Assembly (NCBI GenBank): GCA_023424865.1 | Contig: JAFADM010000335.1 | Coordinates: 1-5,127 of the forward strand | DNA: 5,127 nt | Direction: 5' to 3' | DNA from: Bacillota bacterium | GTDB taxonomy: Bacteria; Bacillota_A; Clostridia; DSM-8532 | Part shown: piece by piece, positions 1 to 5,037 of the stretch | How positions within the stretch are numbered: the first letter of the stretch is position 1 | Layout of the letters: the number at the start of each line of letters is the position of its first letter | Program-made: the position numbers and the translations under genes | Notes under the pieces: generated by a model | What the model was told of the DNA's origin: nothing | What the model saw: only the letters and a program-made list of their open reading frames with translations | Database searches by the model: none

Positions 1-78
1 GATAGCGTCATGGCGGAGCATTACCGGAAGCTGGCTCAAATGATACTTGATGCAGAGGAAGGCGGAAGCCTTAAATGA
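1..78 (+). CDS. C-terminal end of a probable NifH-like Fe protein (5' truncated by window)
   Basis: An open frame enters from the left edge and stops at TGA 76-78. It encodes 25 residues, with a core of AEHYRKLAQMIL followed by a charged tail ending GGSLK. An amphipathic 'YRxLAxxI' helix is what the extreme C-terminus of NifH/BchL-type ATPases looks like. Its position directly before a NifD-like gene, with a 4-bp ATGA overlap, fits the usual H-D-K order. In that family the protein is a homodimeric [4Fe-4S] ATPase that passes electrons to the catalytic DK component in the cytoplasm. No P-loop or cluster cysteine is visible because the rest lies outside the window, so the assignment rests on the short tail plus context. 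Any other short C-terminal helix could look similar. Confidence 0.6.
   Translation, partial: DSVMAEHYRKLAQMILDAEEGGSLK
59..72 (+). promoter_or_regulatory. Small GGAA-loop hairpin over the ribosome binding region of the NifD-like gene
   Basis: AAGGC (59-63) pairs perfectly with GCCTT (68-72) around a GGAA loop of the GNRA class, ending two bases before the ATG at 75. The purine-rich stretch at 54-65 is the only plausible Shine-Dalgarno region for the downstream gene, and part of it lies in this stem. A ribosome finishing the upstream gene at 76-78 would melt the stem, so it could couple translation of the two genes. The stem has only five pairs and overlaps coding sequence, so function is inferred, not shown. 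Confidence 0.35.
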
Positions 79-1352
79 GAATAGAAGAGACACCTGTTAA
101 AAAATTATCCCAGATCCAGTCCGTTAAGGGCGTTAAATTCCTGACCCCTGCCGCTTATCCCGGAAGCCATTGCCCCATGCATACGGCGCTTATTACGGGA
201 AGCGGCATTAAGGGTTTTTCCACACTGATTGTGGGAACTCCCGAATGTACAAGCTACAGCCGCATGGTGATACCTAAGTCGGAAGGTCCCGGGGGTGAGC
301 TTCACTGGCTTTATGTTCTTGACAGCAGCGAAGTGGTTTTCGGCTGCCGGGAGAATGTCTTGAAGGCCCTTAAAACCATGGGAGAGGCGGGGGTAAGAGT
401 TATTCTCCTTATTACCACCTGTGTGCCCGAGCTTATTGGGGAGGATATGGAATCCCTGGCCCGGGAGGCTGAGGAAAGCCTGGGAATGAAGGTGACTCCC
501 GTATCCCTGGCTCATTTCAGCTGCAACAGCTACCCCTCGGGGTGGTGGAAAACCCTTGAGGCTCTGGGGGGAATTATGGAGCCGGGACCAAGGATCGAAA
601 ACCTTGTCAATGTGCCGGGTCTGGAGCCTGAGGCTCTGTCCGGCGACAGTGAAGGCCTTTTAAAGGAGCTTCAGAATAAAGGCATAGAGCTTAACTTTCT
701 TGGGCGTGGGGCTTCGGTTGAGGCTTTTCAGAGAGCGGCCTCCGCTTCGCTGAATCTCGTTCTGGCTCCGGAGGGGGGGCCTTTGGCCAGGAAAATGGAA
801 AAAAGCCTGGGAATCCCCTGGCTTGGTTTTCAGGACCTTTATGGCGCCGAACAAATTGAAGAAGCCTACACGGGCCTTGAAAAGGCTCTTGGAATAGCTG
901 TCGAATGCGGCCGCCCCAGCCGGAAGGCGTTGGTGCTGGAGCTGGAGCAAAGAGCACGCACCGTGCTTAAGGGGAAGTCCTTTCTTTCAGGGCCCATGGA
1001 CAGGGATCCTGTGCCTCTGGCCGCTTACCTGGCGGATTTGGGTATGGAGCCTCTCCTTCTCCATTTGGAGGACTTTTTTGAAGAGGATCGGAAATGGGCT
1101 AAAGCCCTTGTCCAAAAAGGCTTTAATCCCTGGGCCTGTCATCTGGTGAATATGAAAGAGGATCGTGAGGTTCTCAAAGGCCTGTCACCGGATCTTTACC
1201 TGGGGGATTTTGCCCCTCCAATCAAAAGCCTGCGCCTCACCGGAGGCTTTAAGGGAATGGCAGGGCTTTACGGGCACGACAGGACGGCATTTGTTTTAAA
1301 AGCGCTTCTGGATTTCCTTTCGGACACACCGGTGAAGGCCCTGTCTGATTGA
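75..1352 (+). CDS. NifD-like subunit of a nitrogenase-like reductase (nitrogenase component 1 family)
   Basis: A 425-residue protein of the nitrogenase component 1 / oxidoreductase family, the NifD/BchN side of the DK heterodimer, expected in the cytoplasm. The three cysteines matching the NifD P-cluster ligands are present: C33 in GSHCPMH, C58 in GTPECTSY and C116 in TTCVPELIGED. The C33-C58 spacing of 25 is close to that in NifD. A VFG loop precedes C91. A family-typical middle segment (about 226-268, NLVLAPEGG to MEKSLGIPWL) and a third domain opening with SGPMDRDPVP (305-314) follow. The FeMo-co Cys position (NifD Cys275) is about A231, and no residue matches His442, so no FeMo-co-type cofactor is expected. 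It is shorter than NifD (about 480-490) and nearer BchN. The start is fixed by the ATGA overlap with the NifH-like gene. The family call is firm; the substrate is unknown. Related reductases act on tetrapyrroles (DPOR, COR, CfbCD) or C-S bonds (Mar). Confidence 0.9.
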   Translation: MRIEETPVKKLSQIQSVKGVKFLTPAAYPGSHCPMHTALITGSGIKGFSTLIVGTPECTSYSRMVIPKSEGPGGELHWLYVLDSSEVVFGCRENVLKALKTMGEAGVRVILLITTCVPELIGEDMESLAREAEESLGMKVTPVSLAHFSCNSYPSGWWKTLEALGGIMEPGPRIENLVNVPGLEPEALSGDSEGLLKELQNKGIELNFLGRGASVEAFQRAASASLNLVLAPEGGPLARKMEKSLGIPWLGFQDLYGAEQIEEAYTGLEKALGIAVECGRPSRKALVLELEQRARTVLKGKSFLSGPMDRDPVPLAAYLADLGMEPLLLHLEDFFEEDRKWAKALVQKGFNPWACHLVNMKEDREVLKGLSPDLYLGDFAPPIKSLRLTGGFKGMAGLYGHDRTAFVLKALLDFLSDTPVKALSD

Positions 1353-1358
1353 TTGGTA

Positions 1359-1376
1359 CATTTGCGTAAGCAAATG
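1359..1376 (+). promoter_or_regulatory. Perfect 7-bp hairpin with GTAA tetraloop in the D/K spacer
   Basis: CATTTGC (1359-1365) and GCAAATG (1370-1376) form a perfect stem closed by GTAA, a GNRA-type loop, starting six bases after the stop codon of the NifD-like gene. No U tract follows, so it is not an intrinsic terminator. A 3'-end stabilising element or mRNA processing site that sets D versus K levels is plausible. Only the hairpin itself is seen. Confidence 0.5.
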
Positions 1377-1381
1377 CGGCT

Positions 1382-1424
1382 AAAAGGGGCAGAGTGTCTG
1401 AGGCCCCCCGAGCTTTTGATTTTA
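1382..1424 (+). promoter_or_regulatory. Possible attenuator-like hairpin before the NifK-like gene
   Basis: GGGGC (1386-1390) can pair with GCCCC (1403-1407), and AGA (1391-1393) with TCT (1397-1399) inside it. An alternative register adds AAAAG (1382-1386) with CTTTT (1413-1417). The T-rich stretch 1414-1424 (TTTTGATTTT) lies several bases past the stem and is interrupted, so this would be a weak terminator at best. It could reduce read-through into the downstream gene. It may also simply be a GC-rich spacer. Confidence 0.3.
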
Positions 1425-1438
1425 CCTGTTGTATTTAG

Positions 1439-1445
1439 AAAGGGG
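1439..1445 (+). promoter_or_regulatory. Ribosome binding site that decides the start of the NifK-like gene
   Basis: AAAGGGG lies 7 bases before the ATG at 1453 and only 1 base before the in-frame ATG at 1447. The spacing favours 1453 as the start. An upstream in-frame TTG at 1429 lies 5' of this site and has no Shine-Dalgarno sequence of its own. Confidence 0.6.
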
Positions 1446-1452
1446 AATGAAG

Positions 1453-2682
1453 ATGGGTCTTCATCGTTTCCAGCCCGAGCCTTCAGGCCGGATGGGCATA
1501 CTTTCCACGCTTGTTACCATAAAAGGCGCAGCCTTGCTGGAGTTTGGCTCCATGGGCCATATGCGCTATGGAAGAACGTTGCTTCAAAGGCGAGGGGTTA
1601 AGGAAAACTGCCGCCTTTACGCCACCCATCTTGACGAAGCCGACATTTCACTGGGCGGAACGGAGAGGCTGACAAGGGCTGTGGAAGCCATTGCTCGCGC
1701 TCATCCGGGACAGCCTTTGTTTTTACTGCCTTCCTCGGTTCCTGAAATTACAGGAGTGGATCTGTTCGCTCTGTCCAAAATGATGCAGCCCGATTACCCG
1801 GAGAACCTTCTGGTGCCCTTTGGGGGAGGCGGCTTTAAAACAAGCTTTTATCAGGGGGTGGAGGAGACGCTTTTAACTCTTGTCAAGGTTTTCCCAAAGG
1901 AAAGGGAAAAAACCGGCCGGTTAACCTTCAATCTTCTGGGAACCTGCTCCGACCAGGTGAAATTCCAGTCCGACGCCAGGGAAATCCAGCGAATGATGGC
2001 AGGAGCCTTCGGCGCCGAACCTTTAGTTCTCCTTTCCTCCGAGACATCGGCAGCGGAGCTTGAAGGGCTGGGGGCTGCCCATATTAATCTGGTTATCCGG
2101 CGGGAAGGGGAAAAGGCCGCAATACACTTAAATGAGCGTTTTGGCACCCCCTATTCAGTAGGCCGTCCCTATGGGCTTAAGGCCTCGGCCCAATGGCTGT
2201 CTGAGGTGGGCCGGCTTCTTGGACAAGAGCCGAATCCCGCCTTCCTTACCTCCGAAACCCTGGAGGTGGAGGAAGTCCTTAAGGCAGCCATGCCCCGGAT
2301 CCGGTTCCTTAAAAAGCAGAACCCCAAAAAAGCACGCCTGTCTCTGGGAGGCCATACGGATGTGGTAAAGGGCATTGGTCAATTTGCAACAGAAGAGGCA
2401 GGGCTTGATCAGGGTACCTTTTGGTGCGACAGTCCCGAAATGGTGGAAGAGCATATTCCCTATTTTTCAGAAAGCCGCTGGCTTAAGGAGGCTGAGAAGG
2501 AGAGGGAAGGGATTGTTATGGCAAGAGGGGATTTTATGGAATATTTGGGTAAACCAGGAGAATTAACCCTTGCCCAGCCGGATGCCTACTGGCGTCTTAA
2601 TGCCTATGAACCGCCCTATATGGGCTTTAGAGGAGCTATTAATCTCATTTGTCTCTGGTATAATGCCCTGTTCTCCGGATAG
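1453..2682 (+). CDS. NifK/BchB-like subunit lacking all P-cluster-type cysteines
   Basis: A 409-residue partner of the NifD-like chain in the nitrogenase component 1 family. Family features in order are: FGSMGHMRYGR (about 32-42, the 'HGSQGC' region of NifK); an SLGG loop (66-69) in place of VFGG; LLPSSVPEITG (91-101, the 'TTCxxExIG' region); GRPYGLKASAQWL (237-249, like NifK 'PIGxxATDxFL'); and YMGFRGAINLICLWYNAL (389-406), which closely resembles the NifK C-terminal helix. The three P-cluster cysteine positions hold Ser11 (approximate), His36 and Ser95. The remaining cysteines (C53, C165, C325, C400) lie elsewhere. The N-terminus is short, as in BchB, without the NifK extension. It probably forms a D2K2 complex with the upstream product and contributes substrate-cavity residues. 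The gene is intact, starts 100 bp after the D gene and ends 10 bp from the convergent hydrolase gene. The reaction is unknown. Confidence 0.85.
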   Translation: MGLHRFQPEPSGRMGILSTLVTIKGAALLEFGSMGHMRYGRTLLQRRGVKENCRLYATHLDEADISLGGTERLTRAVEAIARAHPGQPLFLLPSSVPEITGVDLFALSKMMQPDYPENLLVPFGGGGFKTSFYQGVEETLLTLVKVFPKEREKTGRLTFNLLGTCSDQVKFQSDAREIQRMMAGAFGAEPLVLLSSETSAAELEGLGAAHINLVIRREGEKAAIHLNERFGTPYSVGRPYGLKASAQWLSEVGRLLGQEPNPAFLTSETLEVEEVLKAAMPRIRFLKKQNPKKARLSLGGHTDVVKGIGQFATEEAGLDQGTFWCDSPEMVEEHIPYFSESRWLKEAEKEREGIVMARGDFMEYLGKPGELTLAQPDAYWRLNAYEPPYMGFRGAINLICLWYNALFSG

Positions 2683-2692
2683 AAAAACAGGC

Positions 2693-3385
2693 TCAGCGCT
2701 CCCATATTCCGCCGTGGTAGCAGATAAGGGTATGAAATGGCATTTCCATGATGGCGCGAAGGGATTCACGGGCCTGCGCCAGATCACAGGCAAATTGGGG
2801 ATTGGCCACAACGGGGACGCCTTCCTCCAGTACCGCACCGTCTCCGGCGATAAGGGTTTTATGTTCTTCCAGGTAAAGGGAAATATGACCCGGCGTATGA
2901 CCGGGCGTTGCCATCACGCGGCATCCCCCGCACCAGGGCAATAGACTTCCGTCCACTACCACTTGGTCCATCTTTACAGGCTCCACTTTTTTTAAAACTT
3001 CCATGAAAGCCAGGCCAAAGGCCTTCTGCTCTTCGGGGAGCTTTTCCTGAAGCGCTTCTGCCTGAAGCAGGCGAAGAGGTCTTTGCGTGCCTTCGATATA
3101 GGGCGCTTCAACTGCGCCGGACAGGATTCTTACCTTGGGATACTTTCTTTTAAAGGCGCCGGCAGCACCCATGTGGTCATGATCCTGATGGGTGAGGAGA
3201 AGGGAGGTAATGTCCTCCCCTGTAAGCCCTTTTTTATTAAGAGCCTCCTCCAGCTTAGGAAGAAAGCCCGTATACCCGCAGTCAACGAGCACGGTTTCCC
3301 ATTTGTCACGAAGGACAACGGGGTGAATAATTTCCCTTACTCCCCAAAAGTCGGCTTCCAAATCTAAAACAAGGATATCCGCCAT
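2693..3385 (-). CDS. Metallo-beta-lactamase-fold hydrolase (MBL superfamily)
   Basis: A 230-residue cytoplasmic protein (no signal peptide) with the full set of MBL-fold motifs. The metal-binding motif THQDHDHMG (65-73) has Asp68 at the usual second His of HxHxDH, a variant known from Firmicute MBL proteins (THQDxDH). Next come TPGHTPGHISLYL (160-172, His163 as the likely third ligand), the bridging Asp182 in IAGDGAV, and a C-terminal His224 in CYHGG. LVDCGYTG (33-40) is the typical early strand. The motifs predict a dinuclear-metal hydrolase of the glyoxalase II / YflN-like branch, but no substrate can be assigned. The ATG at 3385 has AAGGGAGA 9 bases upstream (3395-3402). It lies 56 bp after glyQS on the same strand with no terminator between, so it is probably co-transcribed and under the glycyl T-box. 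The CGGC around residues 152-155 gives a CxxC pair of unknown meaning. Confidence 0.88.
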   Translation of the reverse strand: MADILVLDLEADFWGVREIIHPVVLRDKWETVLVDCGYTGFLPKLEEALNKKGLTGEDITSLLLTHQDHDHMGAAGAFKRKYPKVRILSGAVEAPYIEGTQRPLRLLQAEALQEKLPEEQKAFGLAFMEVLKKVEPVKMDQVVVDGSLLPWCGGCRVMATPGHTPGHISLYLEEHKTLIAGDGAVLEEGVPVVANPQFACDLAQARESLRAIMEMPFHTLICYHGGIWER

Positions 3386-3441
3386 ATCACTATGTCTCCC
3401 TTTATAGCAAACTAAATAACAGTACGGAAGAAAAAGAGGCT

Positions 3442-4833
3442 TTACCGGTGAAGCAGGCCGTCCTGTTCTTCTATGAGCCCAGTCACAACGGAAACCAGGT
3501 CCTCCACCCTAACCACCGTTTGGGCCATGGTGTCCCGGTCCCTTAAGGTGACCGTGTTTTGTGAAAGCGTGGCATCGTCCACGGTAACGGCAAAGGGTGT
3601 GCCCACGGCATCTCCTCTGCGGTAGCGCTTTCCAATGTTTCCCGCCTCCTCATAGGATACCATAAAATACTTGCGAAGATGCTCATAGATTTCTCTTGCC
3701 CGGACGCCATGCTGCTTTTTAACAAGGGGAAGGACATTAACCTTAATGGGAGCAAGAAGGGGCTGTATTTTAAGAACCAGCCGGGTTTCGCCGCCTTCCA
3801 GCTCCTCCTCGCACAAGCCCTCAAAAAGAAGGGCGAGGAAAATACGATCCAGGCCATGGGTGGACTCCACCACGTAGGGAATGTATTTTTCCCCGGTAAC
3901 ACTGTCGAAATAGGTCATGGTCTTGCCGGTATACTCCTGATGACGCTTTAAATCGAAATCCGTACGGTTGTGGGTGCCGTTTATTTCTCCCCAGCCAAAG
4001 GGAAACCGGTATTCAATATCACAGGCGGCCCTGGCATAGTGGGCCAGCTTTTCATGATCATGAAAACGAAGATTTTCCAAAGGCAGGCCCAGGGACTGGA
4101 AAAAGGCCAGGCCGTAATCTTTGAAGGCGTAGTACAAAGCTTCCGCGTCCTCCGGCTTGCAGAAGGTCTGGTATTCCATCTGCTCAAATTCCACTGTTCG
4201 GAAGGTAAAATTGCCGGGGGTGATTTCGTTGCGGAAGGCCTTTCCTATCTGGCCGATGGCAAAGGGCAGGGCGGTGCGCATGGCGCGCAGCACGTTCAAA
4301 AAGTTAACATACTCGCCCTGGGCGTTTTCGGGCCTTAAATAGATTAATTCCCCGCTTTCCCTCGTAACCCCTCTTTGTGTTGCAAACATGAGATTAAACT
4401 GGCGTATACCGGTAAAATTGGTGTGTCCGCATTTGGGGCAGGGGACATTCTTTTCCCGTATTAAGGCCTCCATTTCATCCCAGGTCATGGCATCGGCATT
4501 TACCGCCGGATCCCAGTTGTTTATGAGATTGTCGGCACGGTGGCGGGTTTTGCATTCCCGGCAGTCCAAAAGCGGATCGGCAAAGCTCTGGACATGGCCG
4601 CTGGCTTCCCATACTTTGGGGTTCATTAAAATATTGGAGTCCAATTCATAGCTGTTTTCCCGCATTTGAATGAAAAAGCGGCGCCAGGCGTCCTTGATAT
4701 TGTTTTTCAGGCGTGCTCCCAAAGGCCCGTAATCCCAGGTGTTGGCCAGGCCTCCGTAAATTTTGCTGCCCTGAAAAATGAATCCGTACTTGTCGCAGTA
4801 AGCCGTCATTTCGTCCATGGTAAGTTTCCTCAT
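3442..4833 (-). CDS. glyQS: Glycyl-tRNA synthetase, single-chain alpha2 type
   Basis: Charges tRNA-Gly with glycine using ATP; class II synthetase, homodimer, cytoplasmic. The 463 residues match the usual length of the Firmicute enzyme. Visible features are: GSKIYGGLANTWDYGPLG (22-39, the family's N-terminal signature); a Cys4 zinc-type pair CREC (C91, C94) and CPKC (C132, C135); RPENAQGEYVNFLNV (167-181); class II motif 2 with FRNEITPGNFTFRTVEFEQM (200-219); motif 3 in THGLDRIFLALL (325-336); and a C-terminal anticodon-binding domain from about LAPIKVNVLPLV (360-371). The start was chosen at 4833 because GGAGG (4843-4847) lies 9 bases upstream and the protein then begins like known GlyRS (MRKLTMDEMTAY). 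The frame stays open to an ATG at 4962, but that ATG follows the T-box terminator directly, has no Shine-Dalgarno site, and would add a basic tail not typical of the family. Some databases call this gene glyS. It is regulated by the upstream T-box. Confidence 0.97.
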   Translation of the reverse strand: MRKLTMDEMTAYCDKYGFIFQGSKIYGGLANTWDYGPLGARLKNNIKDAWRRFFIQMRENSYELDSNILMNPKVWEASGHVQSFADPLLDCRECKTRHRADNLINNWDPAVNADAMTWDEMEALIREKNVPCPKCGHTNFTGIRQFNLMFATQRGVTRESGELIYLRPENAQGEYVNFLNVLRAMRTALPFAIGQIGKAFRNEITPGNFTFRTVEFEQMEYQTFCKPEDAEALYYAFKDYGLAFFQSLGLPLENLRFHDHEKLAHYARAACDIEYRFPFGWGEINGTHNRTDFDLKRHQEYTGKTMTYFDSVTGEKYIPYVVESTHGLDRIFLALLFEGLCEEELEGGETRLVLKIQPLLAPIKVNVLPLVKKQHGVRAREIYEHLRKYFMVSYEEAGNIGKRYRRGDAVGTPFAVTVDDATLSQNTVTLRDRDTMAQTVVRVEDLVSVVTGLIEEQDGLLHR

Positions 4834-4842
4834 AATTTCCAT

Positions 4843-4847
4843 CCTCC
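4843..4847 (-). promoter_or_regulatory. Ribosome binding site of glyQS
   Basis: GGAGG on the minus strand, 9 bases before the ATG at 4833. An in-frame ATG at 4842 directly abuts the GGAGG and is too close to be used. This site therefore shortens the open frame by 43 residues to the family-typical N-terminus. Confidence 0.85.
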
Positions 4848-4973
4848 AATCCAAATCGTTGAGTGAACGGGTTAAATAAATGAGCAGCTGCTTTTTTCCG
4901 ACGTGCTCCTGCGGTGGAAGCCTTTTCCTTTTCATGGGGAACCGGGTTGCCTTACGGGACATGGGAGTATAAC
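4848..4973 (-). other. Untranslated stretch between the T-box terminator and the glyQS ribosome binding site
   Basis: About 126 bases transcribed after antitermination. The glyQS frame happens to stay open through it. No credible small gene with its own ribosome binding site, no promoter and no strong hairpin is seen. An AGCAGCTGCT palindrome (4883-4892) is the only local symmetry. Confidence 0.5.
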
Positions 4974-5011
4974 AAAAAAGTCCGCCTAAAGCTATTAGCT
5001 TAGGGCGAACT
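4974..5011 (-). terminator. T-box intrinsic terminator
   Basis: On the minus strand AGTTCGCCCTAAGCTA (5011-4996) pairs with TAGCTTTAGGCGGACT (running to about 4979), with one small internal mismatch, and is followed by a run of six T (4979-4974). The 5' arm (5010-5000) is also the 3' arm of the antiterminator, so the two structures exclude each other. Uncharged tRNA should favour read-through into glyQS. Confidence 0.92.
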
Positions 5012-5022
5012 TTAAATACATG

Positions 5023-5037
5023 TCCGTGGTACCACCT
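5023..5037 (-). promoter_or_regulatory. T-box core with UGGU acceptor-binding bulge
   Basis: The minus strand reads AGGTGGTACCACGGA, the 14-15 base hallmark of T-box leaders. The UGGN part pairs with the NCCA end of uncharged tRNA; here N is U, matching a tRNA with A at position 73. Confidence 0.93.

Noticed and set aside
773..779. G7 tract in the NifD-like gene as a phase-variation site
   Set aside because: The frame is intact through it and seven G are short for slippage switching; a sequencing length error would break the well-aligned family motif that follows.
1429..1452. TTG (1429) or ATG (1447) as start of the NifK-like gene
   Set aside because: AAAGGGG at 1439-1445 lies downstream of the TTG and only one base from ATG 1447; the spacing of 7 fits ATG 1453. 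The added residues resemble no family sequence.
1353..1601. 82-residue open frame starting right after the NifD-like gene
   Set aside because: It runs out of frame through the NifK-like gene, has no family features and no ribosome binding site; it is a shadow frame.
75..2682. A true N2-fixing nitrogenase (nifDK)
   Set aside because: FeMo-co ligands are missing in D, all P-cluster cysteines are missing in K, both chains are shorter, and no nifE, nifN or nifB follows.
2667..2691. CCTGTT...AACAGG inverted repeat as a bidirectional terminator
   Set aside because: Only six pairs around a 13-base loop and no T run on either side.
3386..3441. Extended -10-like TGCTATAAA before the hydrolase gene (minus strand)
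   Set aside because: No matching -35 at the right distance, and transcription from it would begin within or past the Shine-Dalgarno site.
3970..4338. 122-residue plus-strand open frame inside glyQS
   Set aside because: Lies antisense to the strongly conserved synthetase core; no motif and no ribosome binding site of its own.
4834..4962. N-terminal extension of glyQS to the ATG at 4962
   Set aside because: No ribosome binding site, begins just past the terminator T run, and family proteins start near MRKLTMDEM; GGAGG at 4843-4847 supports 4833.
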